NCBI GenBank assembly: GCA_029245395.1
Contig: JAQWPL010000024.1
Location: forward strand, 154,887 to 212,544
DNA length: 57,658 nucleotides
From: Gammaproteobacteria bacterium
GTDB lineage: Bacteria; Pseudomonadota; Gammaproteobacteria; Pseudomonadales; Pseudohongiellaceae
Reading direction: 5' to 3'
Part shown: positions 37,976-46,762 of the stretch, piece by piece
Layout: each line of letters starts with the position of its first letter
How positions within the stretch are numbered: position 1 is the first letter of the stretch
The notes under the pieces: generated by a model
Seen by the model: the letters and a program-made list of their open reading frames with translations, nothing else
Databases searched by the model: none
Told to the model about the DNA's origin: nothing
Program-made: the position numbers and the translations under genes

Positions 37976-38512
37976 TTACTCGCCCAGCTTTTCATCCGGT
38001 TTAAACAGGCCTACTTTTAAGCCTTTAGCAGTATAAATGACCTTTCCATCAACTGAAACAGTGCCATCTGCGATGCCCATGATAAGTCTGCGTTCTATCA
38101 AGCGTTTGATATCCAGCTCATAGCTGACTTTTGTGTTGGTAGGAAGGATTTCGCCGGTAAATTTCACTTCACCACAACCCAGCGCCCTGCCTTTCCCGGG
38201 ATTTCCGCGCCAGCCGAGGTAAAAGCCTAGCAGTTGCCACATGGCGTCCAGCCCAAGGCAACCGGGCATGACCGGGTCTTCCTGAAAATGACAGTCAAAA
38301 AACCACAGGTCGGGGCTGATATCGAGCTCGGCAATGATTTGTCCTTTGCCTTCACTGCCACCGTCGGAATTGATTTCAGTGACTCTGTCCATCATGAGCA
38401 TGTTATCGATCGGGAGCCTGGCATTGCCTGGACCAAACATTTCCCCTTGCCCGCAGGCAAGAAGCTCGTCTTTATCGTAACTGCTTTTGGGTGTAAAAAA
38501 GGCTGAAGGCAT
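37976..38512 (-). CDS. fabA: 3-hydroxydecanoyl-ACP dehydratase/isomerase
   Basis: Introduces the cis double bond at the C10 stage of fatty-acid synthesis. The 178-residue hot-dog protein contains [34 protein letters not shown] with catalytic His75 and Asp89, and [19 protein letters not shown]. It is directly upstream of fabB. The region between fabA and the divergent manC (38513-38776) should hold its promoter; no FabR or FadR site was verified. Confidence 0.97.
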   Translation of the reverse strand: MPSAFFTPKSSYDKDELLACGQGEMFGPGNARLPIDNMLMMDRVTEINSDGGSEGKGQIIAELDISPDLWFFDCHFQEDPVMPGCLGLDAMWQLLGFYLGWRGNPGKGRALGCGEVKFTGEILPTNTKVSYELDIKRLIERRLIMGIADGTVSVDGKVIYTAKGLKVGLFKPDEKLGE

Positions 38513-38776
38513 TGATGATTGGCGGCCAGTGGCCGTCTTCCCTGCAAAAAAGGCGCTATTATAGTGATATCTCCCCCGATTCCATAATGTTTTACCGGGA
38601 AAGTCTTTATAATCGCCATTCCTCGTTGGTTAGCAAAGCGAATAACAACGTGGCATTAAGCAGAATAAAAAAAATAGCGAAGCTAGGTTTAATACGAAGC
38701 TAAATTTTATAAGAACCTAAGTTTAATAAGAACCTAAGATTAATAAGTAGTGGCAAGTATTTAAGCGGATTAAAAA
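38513..38776. promoter_or_regulatory. Divergent fabA / manC intergenic region
   Basis: 264 bases with no gene. It is AT-rich and contains ATAAGAACCTAAG twice (38709-38721 and 38726-38738, 17-bp period), near the manC start. Promoters for both genes must lie here, but I cannot place them with confidence. Confidence 0.4.
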
Positions 38777-40192
38777 ATGATAATACCCGTGATTATGGCA
38801 GGCGGCGTGGGATCCAGATTATGGCCGGTCTCGCGCAAGCTATATCCAAAGCAGTTTGTGTCTTTCCAGCCTGGGGCCAATTCCCTGTTTCAACAAAGTC
38901 TTGAACGTATCAGCGAATTCAAGGGTATGGGTTCTCCCATTGTGGTTTGCAACCAGGAGCATCGCTTCCTGGTGGCAGAACAACTCCGTGAACTGGGTGT
39001 GACAGACGCCACAATAATTCTTGAACCTGAAGGCAGGAATACAGCCCCGGCGGTTGCACTTGCAGCGTTGGCGGCAGAAGCGCTGGCTGAAAATTCGGTA
39101 TTGCTGGTGCTAGCCGCTGATCACTTGATAGAAAAGCTACCGATTTTCCACCAGGCCATTGGATCAGGTGAAAATCATGCGGCATCGGGGGCGCTTGTAA
39201 CATTCGGCATCGTGCCGGACCGGCCAGAAACGGGGTATGGCTATATTCGCCGTGGTGAAGCCGCCGCAGACGGATTCAAGATTGAACGATTTGAGGAAAA
39301 ACCGGATCTGGACACGGCTCAAAGCTACCTGGAATCCGGAGACTATTTCTGGAACAGTGGTATGTTCATGTTTTCCGCAAGCAGCTATCTTGGCGCGCTG
39401 GATCAACATGCTCCGGAAATAATTGCGGCGTGTCGGGAAGCCTGGGAGTTTTGTAAGGACGACCTTGATTTCAAACGCATCCCCGCTGAAATCTTCCAGC
39501 GCTGTCCAGCCGACTCCATTGACTATGCTGTGATGGAACATACCGATGCAGGGATTGTTATTCCTCTGGATGCCGGCTGGAACGACTTGGGTGCCTGGTC
39601 AGCACTGTGGGAAAGCAGTGAGGCCGATGGCGATGGAAACGTGACTCGTGGTGATGTGATACTCAGGTCAGTAAAGGATTCCTATATCCACGCCGAGTCC
39701 CGACTTGTTTCGGTAATAGGGTTGGAGGATGCGGTAGTAGTGGAAACACCTGATGTCGTGCTTGTTGCTGATAAAGACTCAGTGCAGGAAGTTAAAGACA
39801 TTGTGGATGCCATCAAGGCTGAAGGCAGACCCGAGGCGGATTGCCATACCACGGTCTACCGGCCCTGGGGCTCCTACGAAAGTCTGGCAGAGGGTACAGG
39901 TTTTCAGGTCAAACGAATCCGGGTTAAACCTGGAGCTTCCCTGTCACTGCAGATGCATCATAAACGTGCTGAACACTGGGTTGTGGTGCAGAGCAGTGCA
40001 CTGGTCACTATAGGTGAAAAGGAATTCACGCTCGAAGAGAACCAGTCCACTTTTATTCCCGTAGAAACTACACACAGATTGGAAAATGAGGGCGACAAGG
40101 AACTGGTGCTGATCGAAGTGCAATGTGGGGAGTATTTGGGGGAGGATGATATTGTTCGCTTCGATGACATATACGGACGGGTTCAGACGTAA
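38777..40192 (+). CDS. manC: Mannose-1-phosphate guanylyltransferase / mannose-6-phosphate isomerase
   Basis: Bifunctional enzyme making GDP-mannose. The 471 residues have an N-terminal nucleotidyltransferase with IMAGGVGSRLWPVSRKLYPKQF (7-28, split as AGGVGSRLWPVSR and YPKQF) and FEEKPD. The C-terminal type II isomerase cupin carries RPWGSYESLAEG, VKPGASLSLQMHHKRAEHWVVV (metal ligands QMHHK...EHW) and FIPVETTHRLEN. This is the AlgA/XanB/ManC layout. It heads the sugar-nucleotide group manC-galU-manB, probably for exopolysaccharide or O-antigen precursors; no glycosyltransferases adjoin. Confidence 0.94.
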   Translation: MIIPVIMAGGVGSRLWPVSRKLYPKQFVSFQPGANSLFQQSLERISEFKGMGSPIVVCNQEHRFLVAEQLRELGVTDATIILEPEGRNTAPAVALAALAAEALAENSVLLVLAADHLIEKLPIFHQAIGSGENHAASGALVTFGIVPDRPETGYGYIRRGEAAADGFKIERFEEKPDLDTAQSYLESGDYFWNSGMFMFSASSYLGALDQHAPEIIAACREAWEFCKDDLDFKRIPAEIFQRCPADSIDYAVMEHTDAGIVIPLDAGWNDLGAWSALWESSEADGDGNVTRGDVILRSVKDSYIHAESRLVSVIGLEDAVVVETPDVVLVADKDSVQEVKDIVDAIKAEGRPEADCHTTVYRPWGSYESLAEGTGFQVKRIRVKPGASLSLQMHHKRAEHWVVVQSSALVTIGEKEFTLEENQSTFIPVETTHRLENEGDKELVLIEVQCGEYLGEDDIVRFDDIYGRVQT

Positions 40193-40200
40193 ATAAACCG

Positions 40201-40287
40201 GGATAAAGGATAAAGGATAAAAGATAAAGGGGGGAGATTTAGGTAAAACGGAAAGTTTAATCCCTTTATCTTTTATCCTTTATCTTC
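40201..40287. repeat. Heptanucleotide element L3: inverted GGATAAA arrays
   Basis: Left arm GGATAAA three times then AGATAAA (40201-40228); right arm from 40263 is the complement (CCTTTAT, CTTTTAT, CCTTTAT). 40209-40230 and 40263-40284 are perfectly complementary (22 bp) around a 32-base loop. It could act as a terminator-like or stabilising hairpin between manC and galU. Confidence 0.9.
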
Positions 40288-40338
40288 TTTAAAGTTTCCT
40301 GAAATCCAAATACAAACCATTGATAAGAAAATGTATAC

Positions 40339-41166
40339 ATGCCTGACGTACTGATAAAAAAATGTCTGTTTCCTGCCGCCGGCTACGGCACGCGTTTTCT
40401 GCCCGCTACAAAATCCATTCCCAAGGAAATGATTCCTGTCGTTAATAACCCCCTGATTCAGTACGGAGTTGAAGAAGCTATGGCAGCCGGTATTGACAGC
40501 ATGGCAATCATTACAAGCGCGGGAAAAGAAGCACTGAAAAATTATTTTGAGTTGAACGAAAAATTTGAACAGCAGCTGGCAGATGGCAAACAGCTTGATC
40601 AGATCCGCCACATTATCGAAACCTGTAATTTTTCCTTCGCTATTCAGGAAGAAATGAAAGGACTCGGACATGCCATCCTCACTGGTGCGCAACTGATTGG
40701 CGATGACCCTTTTGCGGTCATCCTGCCTGATGATCTTTGTTATGCCCCGGAACAGGGCGTGTTGTCCCAGATGGTAGATCTGTATATGAAACACCAGTGC
40801 AGCATTGTCGCCATTGAGGAAGTGCCGCAGGAAGAAACGAACAGGTACGGCATAATTGCGGGTGATGAAATCGAACCGGGTCTGATCAGGATCACCGACA
40901 TGGTTGAAAAGCCTGATCCTGCGCAAGCGCCTTCCAATCTGGCCATTATCGGTCGCTATATACTGACACCTGATATTTTCGACATCATTCGGGATACGCC
41001 ACCCGGCAGGAATGATGAAATTCAGATTACCGATGCCTTACTGACTCAGGTAAAACAGAGCGGCGGAGTGCTTGGCTATAAATTCAACGGCAGGCGTTTT
41101 GACTGCGGCACCCCTCCTGGCTTTTTAGAAGCCAGTAATTTTTATTTCGAAAACCAACTGTATTGA
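40339..41166 (+). CDS. galU: UTP-glucose-1-phosphate uridylyltransferase
   Basis: Makes UDP-glucose. The 275-residue nucleotidyltransferase has PAAGYGTRFLPATKSIPKEM (11-30; GYGTR loop and KEM), LGHAILTGAQLIGDDPFAVILPDD (central active site), MVEKPDP and FDCGTPPGFLEA. Length and motifs are typical of proteobacterial GalU. It follows manC after 146 bases containing the L3 hairpin and precedes the phosphomannomutase gene. Confidence 0.96.
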   Translation: MPDVLIKKCLFPAAGYGTRFLPATKSIPKEMIPVVNNPLIQYGVEEAMAAGIDSMAIITSAGKEALKNYFELNEKFEQQLADGKQLDQIRHIIETCNFSFAIQEEMKGLGHAILTGAQLIGDDPFAVILPDDLCYAPEQGVLSQMVDLYMKHQCSIVAIEEVPQEETNRYGIIAGDEIEPGLIRITDMVEKPDPAQAPSNLAIIGRYILTPDIFDIIRDTPPGRNDEIQITDALLTQVKQSGGVLGYKFNGRRFDCGTPPGFLEASNFYFENQLY

Positions 41167-41181
41167 TTTCGGAGCACTTAC

Positions 41182-42531
41182 TTGCAACCCATTACCTGTT
41201 TTAAAGCCTATGATGTGCGCGGTCGCATACCCGACCAGCTCAACGAAGACATTGCCTATCGCATCGGTCAGGCCTACTCGGTTTTTATAAAACCCAAAGA
41301 AGTGGTGGTGGGTTATGACATTCGTCTGAGTAGCCAGTCCCTGTGCGCAGCATTAACTCGTGGACTGGCAGATTCAGGCGTGGCTGTGTCCAATATCGGT
41401 CAATGCGGCACAGAAGAGATTTATTTTGCCACCAGTTTTCTTGATGTGGATGGCGGCATTGTTGTAACAGCCAGTCATAATCCAAAAGATTACAACGGCA
41501 TCAAGTTTGTGCGTGAAAATTCTAAACCCATTAGTGAAGATACCGGGCTGAAAGATATTCGCCGATTAGCAGAAGAAAATATCTTTGACATGGCGCCGGA
41601 GAAAGTTGACGTCACTCAGGTCGATGTCAAAAAAGATTACATCAAGCACCTGTTAACCTACATCGACATCAAAAAACTCAAACCTCTAAAAATATTGTGC
41701 AATGCAGGCAATGGTGGCGCAGGTCCGACTGTAGATTTACTTGAACCTCATCTGCCCTTTGAATTCATAAAGATGTACCACGAACCTGACGGTAATTTTC
41801 CCAATGGCATCCCGAACCCGCTATTGCCTGAGAATCGGCAATCTACAAAGGATGCCCTGCTGGAGCATGGCGCTGATGTGGGTATTGCCTGGGATGGTGA
41901 TTTTGATCGCTGTTTCTTTTTTGATGAGAAGGGTGGTTTTATTGAGGGTTATTACATCGTAGGCCTGTTGGCAGAATCTTTTTTGAAAAAGCAGCCTGGC
42001 AGCAAGATCATTTATGATCCGCGTCTGACATGGAACACGCAGGTTGTGGTCGAAGAAAATGGCGGAGAAGCAGTACAGAGTAAATCGGGCCATGCCTTTA
42101 TGAAGCAAACGATGCGCGAAGAAGATGCGGTCTATGGCGGCGAAATGAGTGCCCACCATTTTTTCCGCGATTTCTTTTACTGCGACAGCGGCATGGTGCC
42201 CTGGCTGTTGGTGTTGGAGTTGATGTGCGAATCAGGCAAACCTCTGTCGGCACTTGTTGAGGAATGCATAGCCCGGTTTCCTGCCAGTGGAGAAATTAAT
42301 CGGGAAGTGGCCGATGCACAAGCCGTCATCGATAAGGTGTTGGCCCATTACAAGGATGATGCCATTGATGTAGATTACACCGACGGTGTAGGTGTCAGTT
42401 TTGACAACTGGCGCTTTAATCTACGTATGTCCAATACAGAACCGGTGATTAGACTCAATGTGGAGTCGCGCGGGGATATTAAACTGATGAAAAAGAAGAC
42501 CGAAGAAATCCTGAACTTGATGGAAAAATAG
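41182..42531 (+). CDS. manB: Phosphomannomutase, CpsG/ManB type
   Basis: Converts mannose-6-phosphate to mannose-1-phosphate, feeding ManC. The 449-residue alpha-D-phosphohexomutase starts at a TTG with GGAG 8 bases upstream: [16 protein letters not shown] after the initiator. Catalytic phosphoserine lies in [12 protein letters not shown]; the metal loop is [11 protein letters not shown]; sugar loop [13 protein letters not shown]; phosphate-binding [12 protein letters not shown]. The N-terminus resembles CpsG/ManB more than AlgC. It is the third gene of the sugar-nucleotide group and is followed by heptad arrays. Confidence 0.93.
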   Translation: MQPITCFKAYDVRGRIPDQLNEDIAYRIGQAYSVFIKPKEVVVGYDIRLSSQSLCAALTRGLADSGVAVSNIGQCGTEEIYFATSFLDVDGGIVVTASHNPKDYNGIKFVRENSKPISEDTGLKDIRRLAEENIFDMAPEKVDVTQVDVKKDYIKHLLTYIDIKKLKPLKILCNAGNGGAGPTVDLLEPHLPFEFIKMYHEPDGNFPNGIPNPLLPENRQSTKDALLEHGADVGIAWDGDFDRCFFFDEKGGFIEGYYIVGLLAESFLKKQPGSKIIYDPRLTWNTQVVVEENGGEAVQSKSGHAFMKQTMREEDAVYGGEMSAHHFFRDFFYCDSGMVPWLLVLELMCESGKPLSALVEECIARFPASGEINREVADAQAVIDKVLAHYKDDAIDVDYTDGVGVSFDNWRFNLRMSNTEPVIRLNVESRGDIKLMKKKTEEILNLMEK

Positions 42532-42678
42532 AGACAGGAGACAGGAGGCAGTAGACGAGAGGAATTCTGAGAGTTTCTTTATTTGGTTTTACTTCAGGCT
42601 ATATTTAAAATTACCTTTACAAGCTATTTCAGCGATACACAATCTTGTGCATCCTGCATCCTGCATCCTGCATCCTGT
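42531..42678. repeat. Heptanucleotide element L4: GAGACAG array, AT-rich core, ATCCTGC array
   Basis: Left arm from 42531: GAGACAG, GAGACAG, GAGGCAG, TAGACGA, then AGAGGAA (42558-42564). Right arm 42651-42678: ATCCTGC three times plus ATCCTGT. The core length and left boundary (AGAGGAA, then CTG, then GTTTC at the same spacing) resemble element L2. It separates the convergent phosphomannomutase and NHL-protein genes. Confidence 0.9.
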
Positions 42679-42686
42679 ATCTGCAT

Positions 42687-43598
42687 TTAATCTTTCTGGG
42701 TTAATTTATACACCGTCATCCGCGATGCCCCCGACGTATAAATAGAGCCGTCGGTATCCACTGCCAGGCCATGGGCACGAGGGGCGTAAGCGGTCTCCAG
42801 GAGGGTGCCATTAATCAGGATGTTAATAGTGCCTTCGTTTACATCACTGATGTAGGTCATGTTGTTATCCCTGACTTCTATACCGCCACGCGATGGAATA
42901 GGCCACGACTCCACGAATCTGCCGTTTGGATTAAATACATTCACGCGAAAGTTTTCGCTATCGTTAATAAGAATATTGCCCTGCGAATCCAGGGCCACTC
43001 CATGCACAGCCTGGAATTCACCTGGGCCAGTTCCTTTGACACCACCGTAAATCCGAATGAATTCGCCCGTTGGGGAGAATTGCACAACCCGGGAATTCAC
43101 ATACCCGTCCGAGACATAGATGTCATCATTGTCAGCGATAAAGACATGATTGGGCTGGTTGAATTTGTCTAGTGACTCATTATCTCCAGCTTCCCCATGG
43201 GTACCCAGGGTCATCAATAGTTTGCCTTCACTATCGAATTTATAAATTACATGTTCAGCCGCATCACTGATCCAGGCATTGTCTTCATCGTCAAGGGTGA
43301 TGCTGTGGGCGTTGCCGATTTCAATATCACCACCCCAGGAGCGCACGAAACTGCCGTCGCGATTAAAGATGCGTACATAAGGCGCCGTTCTCACCAGTAC
43401 ATACACCAGGCCCTTGCCGTCCACAGTAATCCAGGACGTTGAACCGTCCCATTCACCGCCGGGCACTTGGGCCCAGTTGGCATCAACGGTGTAATTCTGG
43501 ACAGGGTTTTGGTTCGCGGCATCTTCGCGCTGTGCCATCGTAAAGTGGGAGCACAGGAGCAAAATGGCTGGCAGGGAAATAAGTAAATATTTGGGCAT
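42687..43598 (-). CDS. Secreted NHL-repeat beta-propeller, peptidyl-amidating-lyase-like
   Basis: A 303-residue secreted protein: signal peptide (LLISLPAILLLCSHFTMAQ), then six-bladed NHL-type propeller repeats (VYVLVRTAPYVRIFNRDGSF, AWISDAAEHVIYKFDSEGKL, IYVSDGYVNSRVVQFSPTGE, ILINDSENFRVNVFNPNGRF). The repeated DG/N..V.VFN pattern resembles peptidyl-alpha-hydroxyglycine lyases and streptogramin-lyase-like proteins, but no specific active site can be confirmed. It is the first of several exported propellers in this half of the window. Confidence 0.8.
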   Translation of the reverse strand: MPKYLLISLPAILLLCSHFTMAQREDAANQNPVQNYTVDANWAQVPGGEWDGSTSWITVDGKGLVYVLVRTAPYVRIFNRDGSFVRSWGGDIEIGNAHSITLDDEDNAWISDAAEHVIYKFDSEGKLLMTLGTHGEAGDNESLDKFNQPNHVFIADNDDIYVSDGYVNSRVVQFSPTGEFIRIYGGVKGTGPGEFQAVHGVALDSQGNILINDSENFRVNVFNPNGRFVESWPIPSRGGIEVRDNNMTYISDVNEGTINILINGTLLETAYAPRAHGLAVDTDGSIYTSGASRMTVYKLTQKD

Positions 43599-43855
43599 GG
43601 CGTTATACCTGTAAATTGAAGCAATGTGCTCAAGTATATAAGGTTGGATTTGAAAAAGTACATCATCAATCGCGGATGAAACCGCAAATGATTCAGCTTT
43701 TAGCCGTAAAGCCTGTTACAACGCAGGCTGGATAATGTCCTGCAGGGTTCATATACTGCATTTCCTGTCCCAAAAAACAAAGCAAGGGGCATAGGGTAGC
43801 AAGTGGGGCAGCAAGTGCAGCAAGAGCCCATGAATTTAACTCAAAGGAAATAATC
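43599..43855. promoter_or_regulatory. Divergent intergenic region
   Basis: 257 bases between the NHL protein and the NIPSNAP gene. It contains AGCAAGTGGGGC/AGCAAGTGCAGC-type short repeats near 43798-43825 and AAAGGAAA before the NIPSNAP ATG. Promoters for both directions are expected; none is clear. Confidence 0.35.
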
Positions 43856-44374
43856 ATGACAAAACGTAAACTAATTACCAGTAGTATTCTCGCCAGCCTT
43901 GCGCTGGTGGTCGTCGTCAATGCCTTCATCTTGCCTAACATGATCATGGCAGCACAAAATGCTGAGCCTCTGGCAGCATGCGGTCCACAGAGCCAACTGC
44001 CTGGAGAGGTAGCGACCAATGTAGATCCTAATGCACGCTGTTTTGAATTACGCATGTATACCGCAGACTCAGAACGCGACGGTGTTGGTGCTTTCAAAGG
44101 TGGCATCAATGATTTGCATCAGCGCTTCCGCGAAGAAGAAGTAGCGCTGTTTGAAAAGCACGGTGCAGAAATTATCGGTGTCTGGCAGGATCTGGAAAAA
44201 CCCAATACTTTGATTTGGATGCTGGCCTATCGCGATCTGGCTCACCGCGGGGAAGTGTGGGAAGGCTTTGGCGCCGACCCAGCCTGGGAGGCGTTACGCC
44301 TGAAATACAACGTGCCATTGCAGCGTCCGCAGGTGTTCATGATGAGCGCTACCGACTACTCCAACCTGAAATAA
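43856..44374 (+). CDS. NIPSNAP-family protein with N-terminal membrane anchor
   Basis: A 172-residue protein. The N-terminal hydrophobic segment (ILASLALVVVVNAFILPNMI, about 11-30) is a signal or anchor. The rest is a NIPSNAP ferredoxin-like (dimeric alpha-beta barrel) domain starting CFELRMYTADSERDG, with FEKHGAEIIGVWQDLEKPNTLIWMLAYRD and a WEGFGADPAWE segment. NIPSNAP domains are of unknown chemistry, sometimes next to redox or transport genes. AAAGGAAA lies just before the start. The aminotransferase gene follows after four bases, so the two are surely one operon. Confidence 0.85.
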   Translation: MTKRKLITSSILASLALVVVVNAFILPNMIMAAQNAEPLAACGPQSQLPGEVATNVDPNARCFELRMYTADSERDGVGAFKGGINDLHQRFREEEVALFEKHGAEIIGVWQDLEKPNTLIWMLAYRDLAHRGEVWEGFGADPAWEALRLKYNVPLQRPQVFMMSATDYSNLK

Positions 44375-44378
44375 CACT

Positions 44379-45551
44379 ATGACAGAGTCCAAGCATTCCC
44401 CCGGAAGGCATTTTCTGCAGATTCCGGGTCCCTCCAATGTGCCTGACCGGATATTACGGGCCATGGCCGCGCCCGTGGTGGATCATCGCGGGCCTGAATT
44501 TCCCAAACTCACTCACCGCGTGCAGGAAAAACTGGCGGCTGTGTTCAAGACATCGCAACCAGTGATTATTTATCCGGCCTCTGGCACCGGCGGTTGGGAA
44601 TCGGCCTTATTAAATACCTTGTCGCCTGGCGATAAAGTGCTGGCATTTGAAACCGGCCACTTCGCCACCTTGTGGAAGAATGTAGCGGAAAAACTGGGCC
44701 TGGAGGTGGATTTTGTTCCAGGCGATTGGCGTCATGGCATTGATTCAAAGACCGTTCGGAAAGAACTCGACGCTGATCCAAATGGCGAAATCAAAGCCGT
44801 GCTTGCCGTACATACCGAAACATCAACTGGCATCAACAGCGGCATAAGCGCAATTCGTGAGGCTATAGATTCTGTGTTGCATCCAGCTCTGTTCATGGTG
44901 GATGCGGTGTCGTCACTTGCCTGTTCGGATTACCGTCATGATGAATGGAAAGTGGATGTCACTGTCAGTGCGTCGCAAAAGGGGCTGATGCTGCCGCCGG
45001 GATTGGCCTTTAATGCCGTCAGTGACAAAGCCATAGAAACGTCCAAAAAATCTACAGCAAAACATTCCTACTGGCGCTGGGACGAAATGCTCACCAACAA
45101 CGCCCGCGGCTATTTTCCCTACACACCGGGCACCAACCTTTTATATGGTTTGGACGAAGCGTTGAACATGCTCAATGAGGAGGGCCTGGACAATGTCATT
45201 GCCCGTCATGCACGTCATGCCCAGGCAACAAGAATTGCAGTTGATGCATGGGGTCTGGAAAATCTGTGCCTGAACGAGAATGAATATTCCAACTCCACTA
45301 CGGCAGTCATGATGCCCGATGGGTTTGATGCCGATGAACTGCGGTTGAAAATTTTCGAGCGCTTTAACATGTCACTGGGCATGGGACTGGGTAAAGTAAA
45401 AGGCAGCGTATTTCGAATCGGCCATATTGGTGATTTCAATGATCTGATGTTGGCTGGAACATTAAGTGGAGTTGAAATGGGGCTGAGTATTGCTGGCGTG
45501 CCTCATAATAAGGGTGGGGTGCAGGCAGCTCTTGAGTACTTGGCTAAATAA
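44379..45551 (+). CDS. Class V aminotransferase, serine/alanine-glyoxylate type
   Basis: A 390-residue PLP enzyme resembling serine-glyoxylate (SgaA) and alanine-glyoxylate aminotransferases, which convert glyoxylate to glycine. FLQIPGPSNVPDRILRAMA is the hallmark N-terminus. HRGPEF, SGTGGWESALLN (phosphate-binding), HTETSTGI, VDAVSSL (Asp175 pairs with the PLP nitrogen) and SASQKGLMLPPGLA (Lys201, Schiff base) are intact; the C-terminal FRIGHIGDFND is conserved. Four bases after the NIPSNAP gene. Glyoxylate as a substrate fits the nearby alpha-hydroxy-acid oxidase, but that link is inferred. Confidence 0.9.
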   Translation: MTESKHSPGRHFLQIPGPSNVPDRILRAMAAPVVDHRGPEFPKLTHRVQEKLAAVFKTSQPVIIYPASGTGGWESALLNTLSPGDKVLAFETGHFATLWKNVAEKLGLEVDFVPGDWRHGIDSKTVRKELDADPNGEIKAVLAVHTETSTGINSGISAIREAIDSVLHPALFMVDAVSSLACSDYRHDEWKVDVTVSASQKGLMLPPGLAFNAVSDKAIETSKKSTAKHSYWRWDEMLTNNARGYFPYTPGTNLLYGLDEALNMLNEEGLDNVIARHARHAQATRIAVDAWGLENLCLNENEYSNSTTAVMMPDGFDADELRLKIFERFNMSLGMGLGKVKGSVFRIGHIGDFNDLMLAGTLSGVEMGLSIAGVPHNKGGVQAALEYLAK

Positions 45552-45552
45552 A

Positions 45553-45600
45553 AAGAGACAAGAGACAAGAGACATAAAGACAAAAGACAAGAGATAAAAG
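45553..45600. repeat. Heptanucleotide array L5 (AAGAGAC)
   Basis: AAGAGAC three times (45553-45573) followed by decaying units (one 8-mer, AAAAGAC, AAGAGAT). It fills most of the 56 bases between the aminotransferase and the next ATG; the final AAAAGGA supplies the ribosome site at about 45596-45602. Confidence 0.85.
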
Positions 45601-45607
45601 GAATGCC

Positions 45608-46669
45608 ATGAAAATGAAAATTACAGTGACAGTATTGTTGGCAATTATGGCGGCGGCAGCCTCCGCTCAGCAACCCGCATCAGAACATGATCGCGGTAGC
45701 AGCTTGCAAGCCTGGCAGGATGCTCGCTATGCCGATGTCCTTGCCAGCTGCAGTAATCCACCCGCACCTCGGACCCGTAACATTCAGGAAAATAATTCGA
45801 CGCCGCCAATGCCAAGTCTGCCTGTGGCCTCTTCCATACCCGGTGTGATCCAGGGTGGCAAGATCTGGCAAGTCGTGTGGCGTTGGGAGGGTAACAATGC
45901 CGACGGTCCAATTGCAGGGGAAAACGGCAACATGCTTTTTGCCAATAACGACGCTGGCAATGTCATGGAATTTGATCCGGAGTCAGGCCTTGCACGCATC
46001 ATCCATGACAACATCAATACCGCAGGCGCCGTATCGCGTAACAAAAATGGTGAATTGTTTGTCGGCTCCCGTGGTATCGGCACCGGTATCGAACAGTTGG
46101 AACCTGAACGTAAATTATTGGCCAATACCTACAACGGCGAGCCCCTGGAGTGCGTCGGCGGCGGCTTGAATGATCTGATCGCCGCTGCCAATGGCGGCGT
46201 GTATTTTTCTGTTTCCGGTAGCGGTGTGTTTTATGCCAACCCCGAAGGTGTGGTGAGTAAATATGGTGATGTGCCAGGCGCCAACGGCATCATCCTTAGC
46301 CCTGATGAACAAACTCTCTATGCCACTAACAGCGGCACGGTTGTGGCCTTTGATGTGCAGGAAGATGGTTCGCTAACCAACCAACGTGACTTCGGCCCTT
46401 TGCAGGGTGGTGGTGACGGCTCCGCGGTGGATTCAGAAGGGCGGCTGTACGTTGCAACAGGACGCTCCGCCGATGTGTTTGCACCGGATGGCACCTTCCT
46501 GGGTTCCATTCCGGGTCCGCGCGGGATGCATGGTGTGGCCTTCGGTGGTGAAGATAAAAAGACACTCTATGGCATAGTCTTTTATGGGGCTTGGGGAACA
46601 CAAGCTGCACGTAACGCAATTGTGGCCATCGATACTATCGCGCAGGGCTTTCTGGGCAGGGCCAAATAG
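45608..46669 (+). CDS. Secreted SMP-30/gluconolactonase-like beta-propeller
   Basis: A 353-residue secreted protein: signal peptide (ITVTVLLAIMAAAASAQ), a roughly 70-residue linker, and a six-bladed propeller of the SMP-30/gluconolaconase/LRE type. Typical are VWRWEGNNADGPIAGENGNM, FANNDAGNVMEFDPESG, GSRGIGTGIEQL, GVYFSVSGSGVFYANPEG, GANGIILSPDEQTLYATNSG and GDGSAVDSEGRLYVATG. Metal-binding residues of SMP-30 (Glu, Asn, Asp) have plausible counterparts. Lactonase activity would fit a sugar-acid cluster but is not demonstrated. The gene is flanked by heptad arrays on both sides. Confidence 0.82.
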   Translation: MKMKITVTVLLAIMAAAASAQQPASEHDRGSSLQAWQDARYADVLASCSNPPAPRTRNIQENNSTPPMPSLPVASSIPGVIQGGKIWQVVWRWEGNNADGPIAGENGNMLFANNDAGNVMEFDPESGLARIIHDNINTAGAVSRNKNGELFVGSRGIGTGIEQLEPERKLLANTYNGEPLECVGGGLNDLIAAANGGVYFSVSGSGVFYANPEGVVSKYGDVPGANGIILSPDEQTLYATNSGTVVAFDVQEDGSLTNQRDFGPLQGGGDGSAVDSEGRLYVATGRSADVFAPDGTFLGSIPGPRGMHGVAFGGEDKKTLYGIVFYGAWGTQAARNAIVAIDTIAQGFLGRAK

Positions 46670-46680
46670 AGAGAAACAAG

Positions 46681-46750
46681 AGACAAGAGACAAGAGACAA
46701 GAGACAAGAGACAAGAGACAAGAGACAAGAGACAAGAGACAAGAGACAAG
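46681..46750. repeat. Heptanucleotide array L6 (AGACAAG x10)
   Basis: Ten perfect tandem AGACAAG units, followed by AGAGGAA (46749-46755). The terminal unit forms the ribosome-binding site for the DUF1428 gene, whose ATG (46763) lies seven bases beyond it. Copy-number changes here would move the upstream DNA but not the SD-ATG spacing. Confidence 0.97.
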
Positions 46751-46762
46751 AGGAAACGATCA

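Noticed and set aside
46681-46750. CRISPR-like repeat array
   Set aside because: Seven-base units with no spacers and no cas genes; this is a simple tandem array.
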